A DNA stretch of 64,000 nt from Saururus chinensis (GCA_035235625.1 CP141143.1:27600592-27664591); one strand, 5' to 3'. Numbered from the stretch's first letter, positions 11,758 to 23,269 are shown. The notes: a model not told the origin generated them from the letters alone. Made by a program: numbers and translations.

Positions 11758-12176
11758 TCATGTCGTTGATAGGTAAGGTATCATGGACACCCTTGCCTTC
11801 CTCATGAAGTCAAGCCCTAAGATTAGCTCAAAGTCGTAAAGAGGAACGACTATGAAGTTAGCTCTACCCGTCCATTCTCCGATCTGCACCAGTAGGTCAT
11901 TGACCATTCCTAGGACTGGGGCTGCCTTTGAGTGAACGGCCTTGATCTTTGCTTGCACCTTCTCCATGCCTTCACACACCTCTCTACTAGGAAATTGTGG
12001 TAGGTGCCAGTGTTGACCATTGCTCGCATTAGCTGTTTGTCCAGAATGGCCTCCACGTATATTAGCCCACCATGATCCGTCTTATCCTTTCGGATAGCAC
12101 TAACAATCTGCATAGGGTTCATATGTGTAGTGACCTCCTCTCTATCTGAAGAGGACTCATTCTCAGCAACAACCAC
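11758..12176 (-). pseudogene. Gypsy aspartic protease fragment
   Basis: Contains MRAMVNTGTYHNFL, corresponding to the retropepsin D-T-G-A-(S/T)-HNF site with Asp changed to Asn. It is followed, after a frameshift, by the FELILGLDFM-type (ILGxDF) flap-end motif. Confidence 0.8.
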
Positions 12177-12189
12177 GTTCAGCTTCTTC

Positions 12190-13230
12190 CTCTTTGGGCA
12201 CTCCTTGGCACAGTGAGGCCCTTGGCAAATAAAACAAGCTATCCTCTTAGATTTATTAGGGTCAGCCTGCTCACTTCGCCTACCCCTGGAACCATTTCTA
12301 CATGCCTCACCATTACGCCTACGACAGCCCCTAGAGGAAGACCCTCTATCTCGTTTCTAAGTGGTTGGCTCTGTCTTATAGTCCCCCAACCTTTCAACTG
12401 CTATGATAGCTGAGGGGAGGTCCCGAATATTCTGCCTTTGCAACTCGTTCTACGCCAACTCTGGAGACCGGTCAGGAAATTGAAAAAGGTTGTCCCCCTC
12501 CGTCATATGCTTAATGTCTAGGAGGAGTGATTGAAATTGCTTTACATACTCCCTAACCGTGATGGTCTACTTCAATTTCATGAGAGACTCTTGTGTGACC
12601 CACATTGTGTTCGTGGGGTGGAACTGCTCTCTGAGTTTCTTCTTCATCATCAACCAAGTTTGGATAGGAGGACGCTCAGCTACAACATCATCCTGTAACC
12701 TAGTTTGCCACCATAGCTTGGCATCTCTTGCGAGATATAAGCTAGTCACCATGACCTTCTCTTCATCCGAGGTATAAATGATCGCAAAGAACTGGTCCAT
12801 ATCCCAAACAAAATTATCAATATCCTTAGCACTCTGTGAACCAGAGCAGGATTTTGGTTTGGGCACCTTCGCTTTTGTCATGGCTTGCAGCGACTTGGGC
12901 CTAGATTCCACTTTTGTTGCCAAAGGGGTTGAGTTCAAAACGGCCCTATCTAGCAAAGCCATCTTATCCACCAACTCCTACATCTTTCCCACTGTCTCAT
13001 CCCTTACTTCCTGTAGCTTCTCTTTCAAGTAATCCATTGTCGCAGCCATGTCTGCGGCTAGCAAATTATACTGGGTAGTGCTCCCAGTCGAGCTGCCTTC
13101 TCCTGAGTTGTCTATGTAAGGGGCAATCTCTATGATGGAGAAATGCTAATCAAAGGAAGCAATGCATTCCTGGACTGAATGCAAAGAAACCTAAACTTTG
13201 GCCAGCGTCCTGTTCGCCATCCTCATCGCG
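12190..13230 (-). pseudogene. Gypsy gag with CCHC knuckle, with stops
   Basis: From about 13045 downward: a coiled segment (DYLKEKLQEV...), then the capsid-like region DEEKVMVTSLYLARDAKLWW, ending in the zinc knuckle CFICQGPHCAKECP near 12240-12200. The spacing CX2CX3HX4C is known in some plant gypsy elements. Several in-frame stops are present. Confidence 0.85.
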
Positions 13231-13376
13231 TCATACTTGCCTTCAAGCTCGGAAAGGTGCTGCAACATCAAAACCGTCATTGTGGCAACTCTACTGCCAA
13301 CAATTAGTGAGGATATTCGTTGTCCTCGCTCGCCGAATCTCTTTAAATGATCCCAAGTATGCTTGGTTCATTCGGA

Positions 13377-13880
13377 TCCTGGCAATAGAACCAACTGTTA
13401 CAGACATGAAGCTTTTCCTAGCGTTCACTCCCGTGATGGCCTGGCTGCGCTGTGCAACCAACAACCAATCTCTCTGACCTTCCCACTTGTATGTGCAAGG
13501 GGGAATAAGTAATCAACAACACATACAAGCCATCTCTGGTGCAAAGGGCTCCACCCAAAGCTAATGTATCTCAAAATGTCAAAATACAATGGTAGGGAGA
13601 GGGCAAGGCTGATCAACTAGTCGAAAGCTCTCTCATACAACTTTGGTTCGCTGTGCAGAAAGTGATCTGCCATGGTAGCCCTTGCTCTCTCCCTTAAATC
13701 AACTCAGTCAAAGGGTGCGTCCTAGTGTTAGTAGAAGTTACATAACTCACCTATATAAGATTTCTCACCTTGACCAATTCTCTACCCATAAGTAGGGTGC
13801 CCCAACATAAATAAGGAAACCAAAGTAGTCTGTCTTCAGCTAGGAGTCTAGCGCCTGACTGCCTTTAAGAGTCTTTCACA
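13377..13880 (-). mobile_element. 5' LTR (13396-13880) and degenerate primer-binding site of the gypsy element
   Basis: On the minus strand the LTR starts TGTGAAAGACTC (13880) and ends CTGTAACA (13396). It is followed by TGGTTCTATTGCCAGGATC at about 13394-13376, a mutated form of the initiator-Met tRNA complement TGGTATCAGAGCCAGG. The LTR is 485 bp. Confidence 0.65.
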
Positions 13881-13889
13881 GGGGGTTAG

Positions 13890-15430
13890 TCAATTAAGAT
13901 TTGAAAATAAAATGCTAGTATTTTAAAATTTCCGGTTAGTCGTTGATAAATACGAAATATATATCTATTTTATATGCCTTTTTACCTTATTTGCTAGTAT
14001 AGATTAGGTTAATTTAGAGTTAGTTATGTTTTATTTAGATTAAGATAGATATTAGTATTTTAGTTTAATTATTAATTAATCTTGAGAGTTATTAGTAGTT
14101 TTAGAATGTATTTGAATCAAGTTGGAATTTTAGTTATATTCTACATGTCTAAAATGTGATATTTTATGCTTTGTAGGTAAAATGCGCTTATCGAAGTACT
14201 TGGACGATGTTTGAAATAATTCAAAATAGTCTTGACATGCTTTAAAGTGATTTGGACAACTTTTCGGAGTTATAAATATGTTGGAAATTAATATGGACAT
14301 GAAAGAAAGTGATTAATGAACAGAATATGGACTGTCCAGAAAAACTGTCCAGATTGCAGAAACAGTGTAGCCGTTCGAACGGGGATGCAGGGCGTTTGAA
14401 TAGGATAACGTGATTTTGGAGAAAAATGCAGTATAGGTGTTAGAACGGGCATGTAGGGAGTTCGAACGGCATAACGTGCAGTTTCCTTATTTCACCCAAT
14501 TTTGAGTCCTTTTCATATACAACTCTTTCCTACGGTTCTTATGCTTATATAAAGACATATTTGGCTTGAAATTGGGAGTTAGAAAGTAGATTTTCTGAAG
14601 AGAAGAAGGAAGAAGAAGATGAAGAAGAACTCAAAGCTTTCAATGGAGATTCAAGTGCTTTCTTCTATAATGGAAGGCTAGGCTTTTCTTTTACTTAGGA
14701 GTTGATGAAGCTATAGATAAGTTTCAGTTTCTTTTCTTTTTAATTTAGATCTCAGTTGTGAATTATGACAATTGTATGATAAGGATTTCTTTTTTAATGG
14801 AAGAGTTTTTCATGTTTATTCAAATCTATGTTGATTTATTGTCTTGTAGATGATAGATTGATGTGGTTTTGATATTTGCATCAATTTTAATTTCTGTGAT
14901 TTAGATGAGATGGTCATGCAATAGTTTTAATGTTCAGATAATTAAGGACTTGGATGAGTTATACTAAGATTAGACGGGTCATGCCTATCGCTATTTAGTG
15001 TAGATGATTCGTGCTATTGTCGAAGATAGTTCATGCCATGGAAATTAATTAATGATTCTTTCTGAAGTAATTATAGCTTGTAGCTGAGAATACTTGTTCA
15101 TATTCACACTAGATTTAGATTAAAAGTTAATGAATTGTTATGGTTCTATAGTGGATTAGATTTCCTAAGTAAAATATATCATATTAGTCTCTTACTTTTG
15201 ATATAGTTTATTCTTTCTTTTACTTAATTAAAGTTTATGCTCTTTTTAGTTTTCAATCAACAAATTACTCTTTAGATTTAGTAATAATTCATCCATCCCT
15301 GAGGTTCGACAACCCTTAAATACTCATCCTAGTACAATTACCTTGTACACTTGCAAAGGGTTTAATTATAAACGATCAGTCGTTTAGAATTGTCTATGCC
15401 ATATTTACAATCCAGTGTTATTACATTAAG
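13890..15430 (+). mobile_element. LTR-like repeat, inverted relative to 32553-34400
   Basis: Blocks such as TATATGCCT-TTTACCTTAT, AGATAGATATTAGTA, GTGATTTGGACAACTTT and GGACATGAA occur in the same order here and, reverse-complemented, at 34400-32553. The end near 15290-15390 (CCCTGAGGTTCGACAACCC ... GTACACTTGCAAAGG) is the conserved 3' part of this LTR family. No coding sequence adjoins it here. Confidence 0.65.
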
Positions 15431-15629
15431 ATTTAAAATACAATATTTTAAATATCGTGTTAGTGGTTAAACAATTGATTCTTGAATTTGAAATACAACG
15501 TTAGTTAAAAATCTTAGGATTGTGATTTGAGAGGATTTTGCTAGAAACTTATAACATAAAAGTGAGATTTTACACCACCACTTCTAGAGGTGGTATTGTA
15601 AAATGACAGAAGCATTGGAAAAGGGAGGC

Positions 15630-16580
15630 CGACACGCACTAGAAAATGAAGGCCGATAAACACTAGAGGTCAATACCAATACGGTACAGGGGGCGATACA
15701 CCCCCCACACGTATCATCGATATGTACCGGCCGTGTCGGGCATACAATATCGATACGGCCGATACGTATCGATACTCTAATATTTTAAGATATTTTTATT
15801 TTAAAAAATATTTCTTTTTCAATTGTTTTCTTAAAAATAAAAATATAATTCCAATTCAACCTCTTCTAATGACTATGTTTTTATTATATTAAAAATATTT
15901 TTTAAAAAATTATATGATATCAATATAAGTGGGTCTATATAGTTTACATAATTTTTTTAAAATTAAAGTGCTCCACAATTATGCATTTACTTAAACATCT
16001 ACTGTATGAGTTTCTAAATAATATTTATATGACTCATTAAATATCTTATTTGATTTTAAAATAAATTACTTTTAGAACACTTAATATGGGGCAGAGGGAA
16101 TAATAGTTTGTAGAGGACAGAGGGAGTAAAGTGTATGGTTCTAAAATGAAATAATTTTAGAGCACTCGTATCAGTTTATACGATCTTCTAAAATGAAACA
16201 TTATAATGATATATTATTAGTTATAATATTTTTTTATGTATATCAAAGGGTTTATGATCGTTTTGGCGTGTACAAAGCGTATCATCGACGTGTACCCGTA
16301 TATGTGATTGTCGATACTATCATCAGTATCGATACCATGGAAGGCTGTATCGATACGGATGAGAGTATCGATGACTATAAAAAAATTATTTTTTTAAAAT
16401 ACAGTATCAATACGTATTGGCCGTATCAATACGGTATGACCGATACAACCATTACGTATCGATAATTACAGTGGGGGGCGTATCGCCCCTCGTTCCGTAC
16501 CAATATTTGCCGATACGGGTACTTATTGATGGATATGCACCCGTATCGGCCGATACGGCCTTCCATAATTGATACTGCCT
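15630..16580. mobile_element. Long-TIR element rich in GATACGGCCGATACG palindromes
   Basis: About 180 bp at each end are inverted copies. The left arm has GGGGGCGATACACCCCCCAC, ATACGGCCGATACGTATC and AAGGCCGATA; the right arm carries the reverse complements (GTGGGGGGCGTATCGCCCC, GTATCGGCCGATACGGCCTT). The middle is AT-rich and non-coding. It looks like a non-autonomous DNA transposon. Its superfamily is not determined, because no convincing target duplication was found. Confidence 0.7.
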
Positions 16581-17330
16581 TCTATGGCTTGGAGGAGGCT
16601 GCCATTTTCATGCGGTGACTGAAGCTTGGAGGAGGCCACCATCCTTGCCAGAGAAACCATCGTGGCCAGGTAACGTCTCCTCTCACCCTCCAACTGCCGC
16701 TATCTTCTGATCTCTGTTTTGATTTTTTTCCTCCGCATACCCTATTGCTTACTCCGCTCATGGCCACCTCTCGCATTTTTTCAAATTATGGATTAGTCAA
16801 ATTTTAAAATTGTAAATAAAAAAATTTTAGGAGTTAATTATTTTGAAATCAACAACTCAAATCCCGGGATTCTAGTAATGCAAGATTTGGGTATCCAAAT
16901 ATTTTAAAATTTTGCAATTCAAATCTTAGAATTTGGATTATATTCTAAAATCTAATATTTTAAATCCAGTATTTAAAATTTTGATTGACTAACCCCGGGA
17001 ATTTGCTGCCTCAACTCCCACTTGAGCTAGGAGTGTGGCTGACTTGCAAGTCTTGCATAAGTGAGTCCTAACCGACTTAGGAGTTCGTCCCTAAGTATAA
17101 GTGATGCCTTGTTTGCTACTAGAGTCTTGCCCATATAGAGGTTCCTCCTCAACCCACTCCACAACGTGAGTAATATGTCTGGAACTGCTTTAATGCTGCT
17201 CCAACAATTATCCACACCCAAAGGACGTCCTTGGCTGTTCGCTGCTCCGCTGCCAAAGCGACTTGGCTGTCTATCACCAAGTCTAGGGCTAACAATAATT
17301 CTCTCTACGGGACAATACGAGGGACTAACA
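16581..17330. other. Intergenic, no gene recognised
   Basis: Half-MITE ends occur just before (near 16080-16130). The stretch 16990-17320 may be old LTR sequence, but nothing diagnostic was seen. Confidence 0.45.
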
Positions 17331-17402
17331 ACAGTCCTAAACGATCTTGTAGACTTGCAGAATTATAAATTTTCAAGGAGCGAACGATTTAGATCCCCAC
17401 CG

Positions 17403-17729
17403 TTGACGTTAATGCTAGGTGCAGCTAGCAAGTCTACTTGACGCGAGTTCTCGTTCGCTTGTTTTGTCTAAAGAGAGAAAACAATGACTAATGGCAGTAC
17501 CGTGAGCCGATGGGTAATGACTAATGGCTCGATATTTATGGTAGGAATTGTCTACCTTTGACTAGTTTTATAGTTTTTATGATCAAACTAGGTCACCAAT
17601 AGAAACCTACATCATCACCAAAGATGGGAGGCTACCAATGTTTTCAATGGTAAGCTCCAAAATTGAATGACCGAAGGATTGACTGACTTTGTGCCCATCA
17701 AGAGACAAAGAGCCCTCTCTCTATATAAG
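17403..17729 (+). promoter_or_regulatory. Promoter of peptide gene B: W-box cores, TGACG, TATA box
   Basis: TATATAAG lies at 17722-17729, about 95 bp before the ATG. TTGAC cores are at 17403 (within TTGACGTTA), 17438, 17558 (TTGACT) and 17679 (TTGACT). Three of these are shared in position with copy A. WRKY/TGA-type control is inferred from the motifs only. Confidence 0.5.
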
Positions 17730-17816
17730 AAAACCAACTTCATTTTACTTGGAAGGTGGCCTTGATCGCCTTCATCTGATCACCAGAAGAACTGCCCCTT
17801 CAGACCGTCTATTCCA

Positions 17817-18137
17817 ATGTCAATCCCTTGCAAACCTGCCATGCAAGCCTTTCTTCTCCTGGCCTTGCTCGTTTCCTGCATTGTATTTCAGGTGGCTGAT
17901 GCCCGTGGACACGTTCGTGATGGACATTTTTCGCGTCCGTATAACCGTCTACACATTCGTGCTATAGATAGATTGGTACATAGCTCGGGGCGCTGTAGAG
18001 ATGGAAATTGTAGACCTACACCTCCAAAAAGAAAGCCCCCTCCCCCGTACGGTGCTCCTGAGTCTGCTCCTGAGTGGAAGACAACAAACTACCGCAGTTC
18101 TCAATCTTCCAGGTCTAGAGATGGTGGTGGTGACTAA
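17817..18137 (+). CDS. Small secreted peptide precursor B, SCOOP-like
   Basis: Encodes 106 aa. The signal peptide (Met9 to Ala29; alternative start at 17841) is identical to copy A in its hydrophobic core and ADA cleavage site. The secreted part is very basic, with two cysteines in CRDGNC (60-65), a Lys/Pro-rich stretch (PPKRKPPPPYG, 69-79) and the C-terminal NYRSSQSSRSRDGGGD, with SSQSS at 94-98. Relative to copy A it has about 27 extra residues after the signal (RGHVRDGHFSRPYNRL...). The dead copy C retains the start of that stretch, so copy A may have lost it. RSSQSS is the same six-residue run I recall in Arabidopsis SCOOP12. The likely role is an apoplastic signalling peptide released by proteolysis near the tail. 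The receptor is unknown, and function is inference. Confidence 0.78.
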   Translation: MSIPCKPAMQAFLLLALLVSCIVFQVADARGHVRDGHFSRPYNRLHIRAIDRLVHSSGRCRDGNCRPTPPKRKPPPPYGAPESAPEWKTTNYRSSQSSRSRDGGGD

Positions 18138-18489
18138 TATTGGTCAGCAACGCCAATTCTTCATCTTCCCTCAGGTTAGGCATCAATCCATGACTTTACT
18201 TCAGATCAATGGCTTTTATTTTAAGAAATACTTGGCCACCTCTCTTGTTCTGTCATTTGTGTGGTACACTGCAATTTCGTTTCTGGATAGAAATCATATG
18301 CTAAACATTTCTTTTGCTGCATGGCTGCGATATGCTATATTATTGTGGCATGGTTTACATGAACTCGTGCTTTGATCATTGATGGACGAAAAGCCATTTG
18401 TTACATGTTTCAGAAATTTTACATGACATACATTAGCTCTACCACGGTGGTCGTACTTCTAGGCACAAATTGTCTACCAGATTTTAAGT

Positions 18490-19690
18490 GAAACGAACGA
18501 CGTACATATCGAAGAAAGTATCTCCACACAACTATGTCTCGCAGCTATTTGCACCCTAATAAACTCCTACATATCCCCAAGACATAAGCCCCACCCGTCC
18601 CCTAAAATAGCCCTTTTTTAATTCTGGCGGCAACAACGACGGGGTCCTCTTCTACCCTCCTCATTTACCCCATTTTTTTTAGATCTAGCCGTGGCCAGCC
18701 TTACGGTGGTTAGATCTAGCCGCTAGCCATGACTTCAGCTAGTTCTGGCCCGGCCCGTGGCTAGGCAGCAGACACACTATGACGCCATTGCCAAATTTAG
18801 CCATTGCAAGCAGCCAGGCCATCACTAGTAAGTGTGCTAACAAGCCAAGTCGAGTAGAGCTTTAGATTGATTCTGATTGAGCTTGAAATTTTTATTTCAA
18901 CTTCTAGTTGAGCTCGAGTTGATTTATTTTAGCTTGTGAGCTGACTTGATTTATTTTAGCTTGTGAGCTGACTTGATTTTGTAATTAATGTTTACAATAC
19001 TATTATATAAAATATTATTTTAGTAGAGAGATATAAATATTGTAACTCTTAACACTTCAACCTAATTTATACCTTATTCATATTCAGGGTATAGATTAAA
19101 AAATTAAATAAACTAATATTAGTTTATTTTAATTTTCCAATCCCACACAATTTACACATGATGAAAAGATTATTATATGTATGTTTTAATTAGTTTGAAC
19201 TTATAGATATCATAAAATGGTCCTAATTCTCATGTGATATGTTTTACTTATATCATACATAAAAAAAGGATAAGTGATATATATTATGAAAGGAGTTGAA
19301 ATATGGAAGATAAAAAAAATATATAAATACTATGAATACAAGTGTTTCTCTAGCTTCAACCGGAGTCGAACGAACATATCTATGAGAACTTGGCTTGACT
19401 AATTTCGAGTTTGAGTTCAAACTCGAACGAGCCAAGTTGATCAAGAGTCAAGCTGAGTTTACGAACTTATTTTAACACCCTTAACCACTATGCAGGCTAG
19501 ACATGGCCAAGGAGGGGCCAACAGGTAGGTTAGGTGGGGTGGGTGGGCAGGTTGAGGAGGAAGAAAAAGATAAAAATAGGGGGCGGAGGGGGGGGGGGGA
19601 GGGACACGCTAGCAGCCAATGCCGAGGTGAAGGTGATGTAAAGATATGATACAATATTTTTTTAGATGTGGGATGAGCATGAGATTTTAG
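18490..19690. other. Insertion inside duplicon B
   Basis: Contains no gene. The part 18490-18830 is unassigned (AT-poor, with TAGATCTAGCCG repeated near 18680-18720). The rest is mostly the hAT-like element listed separately. Confidence 0.5.
18832..19490. mobile_element. hAT-like MITE with AGCTTGAGCTCGAG-rich ends
   Basis: The left end GTGTGCTAACAAGCCAAGTC and the right end GAACTTATTTTAACACCC are rough inverted copies of the widespread plant GGGTGTTAA...GAGCTCGAGC repeat. The interior is AT-rich and non-coding, with a short tandem repeat TAGCTTGTGAGCTGACTTGATT at 18930-18975. Confidence 0.55.
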
Positions 19691-19990
19691 TAGATACGGT
19701 TGAGGTAAATATGAAATGAGGGACAGAGTTTAATAAGGTGCAAACTCCTTGTTCTTATTTCTCAATCCACTTATTGAGAAAAATGAAACCTCAACTTTTC
19801 TTTTTTATTTTATGTTTGCGGCTAGCTAACTTTCATTTGAACAGAAGTAGACACGATTCTTAGCCAAAAAAGTAGGCAAGGACAAGCACTGACTACATCT
19901 TTAAAGAAATTTTACACAATATGAAGAATATTGTTTCAGATAGTGTCTCCGTCCACCATCCAACAGAATCACAAACAAAATTTACAAACT

Positions 19991-20368
19991 TTCTTTACTT
20001 AACAAAATATTACTCCTCTATTAAGTGACCTATTTGAAAAAATAATTTGTCCTAAAATAAGTATCTTATAGTTATCAACCACTTTCTCCTCTCTTATGCT
20101 TTTTAAACATATTTTCCATAAAATAACTCTCTTAACATTTTTTGTGTGCCAACAAAAAAAGGTACTTTTAGAATTTTTTGGGTGATATCAAGTAGCTTTA
20201 ATATTTGTCTTCTTAAAAAATGGACACTTATTTCAGGACGGTTGTATTCATGTTTTTGATTCTAAAGAATATTAGTAAGTGGTATAAAAATTAATTGTTA
20301 TGACGATATTTTGAAGGTTCTTTATATACTAGTGTGTATACTTTGGCAATTTCTTACCAGTAGTAGTA

Positions 20369-20425
<57 letters not shown>

Positions 20426-21015
20426 TTTAATCATAAATGTATGACTTATTTTGTGTATGAATGTATAATATAAGTTCAACTTATTTTCTTTTTGATAGAT
20501 TAAGTACGCCCCTAGCATGTCATAATGTATTTCATTAGTTGAGTGCTAAAAGTTTTATGGGAGGTTTGAGCTCCACTATTAGAATAAATAGTTGGTACAA
20601 AAAGGAAAATGTTCCTTATAAAATCTTATTGGAAAATAGTTTAGAAAGTGGGTTGAGCCCAGTTTGTGTGGTGCTCAATCGAAGGCCACTGTCAAGTGAA
20701 TGAGAAATTGCCTTATGTGAGAAATTGCCTTGTGTGAGTTAGTTGAAGAATGAAATACTCACACATCCAAAGTGAGAAGGAAGATGAATATGTATATAAG
20801 CACTTAATTGGCTGTATAGTAAAGCCCCAATGTATCACCCATGATTTTTGAGTGAATTTAGAAATGTTTTGTATTTATTTTTAATTTTTTTAAATTCTAG
20901 TGGGGCCCACAAGATGGAGCCAAAAAGGAATTAGTCGGGACCCATGTGAGTGGGATGTGTCACCAAACTCCACGCAATTCATACCCACGGTTATGAAAAT
21001 TGAAAATTCAAAAAT
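19991..21015. other. Intergenic, no gene recognised
   Basis: Contains the AAT microsatellite. The stretch near 20640-20820 (GTGGGTTGAGCCCAGTTTGT...) resembles the LTR family of 43828-44653. Confidence 0.45.
20361..20423. repeat. AGT/AAT trinucleotide microsatellite
   Basis: Three AGT units are followed by about 17 AAT units without interruption. Confidence 0.95.
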
Positions 21016-21019
21016 TTTC

Positions 21020-21086
21020 TTGGAGCAGGATTCGAACTCACGAAGTTGTGAATCATTTAGATTACTTACTACTAGGCTGGACCTGA
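21020..21086 (-). other. tRNA-like module 1 (probable SINE or TE part)
   Basis: On the minus strand, an A-box-like AGCCTAGTAGTAAG is followed after about 35 nt by a B-box AGTTCGAATCC. The acceptor stem does not pair, so it is not a functional tRNA gene. It is probably a tRNA-derived Pol III promoter of a repeat. Confidence 0.4.
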
Positions 21087-21161
21087 TTCGATGTATATAT
21101 GTCTATATCTATTCTATTTAAATATCTACGTTATAACATAATAAGAAAAACTTGCTCACCA

Positions 21162-21232
21162 CGGGAGGGATTCGAACGCAGGACATAATTGTCATGCCAT
21201 GCGCACTTTACCACTGAGTTACAATTGTTTTG
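21162..21232 (-). other. tRNA-like module 2 (probable SINE or TE part)
   Basis: On the minus strand, A-box-like TAACTCAGTGGTAAAG and B-box CGTTCGAATCCC are correctly spaced, with an anticodon-arm-like stem between. The loop lacks U33 and the acceptor arms do not pair. It lies about 75 bp from module 1, in the same orientation. Confidence 0.45.
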
Positions 21233-21618
21233 ATAACACATGTTATAAATGTTATATTTAATATAATATTTAAGAAAACGAGTCAACCTAGGTTAATCCA
21301 CGGTTAAACCAAATCAACCCGGCCCGGTGACCATCTGGGTCAGTTTCCAGGCCGGTTTTTAAAACACTGCCATTAACTGAAAACCCCTAATCACAGGGAC
21401 AAACTCTTTGTTGAGAATCACTTATGTGATGGTTCGGTTGCATCGCACAACCAACAACCAATCCGCCTAGCTTTTATGCAATTTTCGCACACCAACACAT
21501 AGGAAAAAGAGGATCCACCCCGAAACCTTTATTTCAGCAATACTTTTCCTAAAATTATAAAGAACAAGGCTCTCTCTACCTTGCCCCCAAACCCAGGATA
21601 CAACCTTGCACTCGCAAA

Positions 21619-22532
21619 GCAGTGTTGTAAAACCAGGTTTGTCACTAACTTGGAATGGAGGTTGGGCCGATTCAAATGGGGGTAAACTAGGGTCAACCGG
21701 GTTGACATAAAATCCCTCATCCCCACCTAACCCTAATGTTGTTTGCAGTATTGACATCACCCCTAGAACATCTGAGGCCTTCTCCATTCCGATGGTCTGG
21801 AACTAACCACAACTCCAAAACTCTAGTGGCTCTAACCATTCCCTCATCTTTTCCCTTCCTCCTTCCCATTTTCCTCTCCTCCATCCCCTCTATTTAATGG
21901 CAGTCTAACCCTGACCCCATCCCTAGAACACCCTCGTTTCCTTTCCCTCTCCTCCCCAAAGGCCCAACCCCGATTCCAATAGCTAACGGCTCCGACCCCA
22001 CCTTATCCTTCGTCTCCTTCTACGCCTTCTATTCCTCAGCAGTCTGACCCTGACCCCAATCCCGTAACACCTCAACTTCTCTTCCTAGCGGCCCAGCCTT
22101 GACCCAAATTCTAGCAGCCAAGCGGTTTTAACCCCTTCTTCCCCTTCCCCTTTCCCTCTCCCTCCACTGCCACTCTTCCCTGGCAATCTAACCATGACTC
22201 CAGCAATCCAAAGACTCTGACACCTTCTCCCTTCCCCCCTTCCTCTCCCTCTACCCCCACTCTTCCTTGGTGTCCTGGCCCCAACCCCAAAACACCCAAG
22301 CTTTCGCCCCCCTCTTATCCCCCACACACCGGCCCTCACTCTATTTTTTTTATTTGACAAAAACAAGATCAAGTTGGTTGTATCGCTCACCGGTTTGACT
22401 AGTCGGCTTGAGTGACCCACTCGGGTCAACTTTGCCCAGAAACCCGGATGACTTGGCCCATATTTTTGACTAAGCACAGTTGAACCTAGTTGAACTAGGC
22501 AGGCTAGTTCATCTTTTAAAATACTGCGCACA
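21619..22532. mobile_element. TIR element in an LTR-like remnant
   Basis: The left end CAGTGTTGTAAAACCAGG and the right end CTTTTAAAATACTGCG are imperfect inverted copies. Next to them on the inner side are GGGTCAACCGGGTT and CGGGTCAACTTTG blocks. Flanking DNA at 21380-21618 resembles the gypsy LTR at 13396-13880 (both have CAACCAACAACCAATC). The C-rich interior makes long but meaningless frames. Confidence 0.5.
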
Positions 22533-23269
22533 AGACAACACCTTTGCGAAATCAAGCCCTACCGAACTTGTCTACAACTCTCTCAACCCTCTCTTGCTGA
22601 AATACACCAAGCTAAATGCCTTCTCATTCAACCAGCTGCACCTTTTATAGAGTGAAGATCTAGCATGAGAGTTTAATATCCGTATAATTGACTTAGTGGA
22701 TCACTAGATTGCTCATAAAAGTAATATTTCAACAATTAAGAATTAAGATTTCTAACCACAATGTGCAAAAATTTTTTCCATAGAAGAAACAATAAAAACC
22801 TAATTTTTACGCATCATTCATGATTAATCTATCAACAATTAAACCATAAAGCATGTAAGATGATATAAGGATTTAAAGTTGAAAACCTTAAATAAGGTAA
22901 AAAACCACAATAGTCGCTCAACATCTAAATCAATGCACTAATAGACAAGAACTTACAAGACCCAAGAGCAACCAACCATTCTCTTTGACTCGTCACAAAT
23001 GGAAATGTCTTTTCTTTGTTCAGTTGTCTTAGTTGTTGGCCGTCACGTTTCTCCATCCGTCAAAACCTTAAAGCATTTCCTCTTCATGTTCCATCTTCAT
23101 TTCCTTCTAGCAACTCAATCAAAGATTCATTATTTGATTGTTGATCTTCCTTTGAGTTTCTTCGATCACTCCTTGATGAAGAACTTTGTTGCAACTCCTC
23201 AAGCTCTTGTGTGTGTTGTGCTATGAAAGACTCTTCTCTTTTGGCTAATTGAATTGATCTTTAAAGAGT

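Larger units (their letters stand above)
7620..13880 (-). mobile_element. Broken Ty3/gypsy retrotransposon, interrupted by a solo LTR
   Basis: Read on the minus strand the order is 5' LTR (13880-13396), degenerate primer-binding site, gag, CCHC knuckle, protease, [solo LTR inserted at 9788-11687], reverse transcriptase, RNase H, and integrase up to the TDGQT region at about 7620. The rest of integrase and the 3' LTR are missing. The order PR-RT-RH-IN identifies Ty3/gypsy. Many stops and frameshifts, and changed catalytic residues, show the element is dead. Confidence 0.9.
17331..19990 (+). repeat. Duplicon B (copy 2), split by an insertion at about 18490-19690
   Basis: Positions 17331-18480 align with 6115-7190 of copy A through promoter, gene and 3' flank. 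The next homologous block (TAAATATGAAATGA...CACCATCCAACAGAATC) is at 19690-19990, matching 7320-7600. The intervening DNA is absent from copy A and includes an hAT-like repeat at 18832-19490. Confidence 0.85.

Noticed and set aside
21162..21232. A functional tRNA gene
   Set aside because: A- and B-box-like, but the acceptor stem does not pair and the anticodon loop lacks U33.
22085..22555. 156-codon minus-strand frame rich in Gly/Arg/Glu
   Set aside because: C-rich interior of a TIR element; no domain and no start context.
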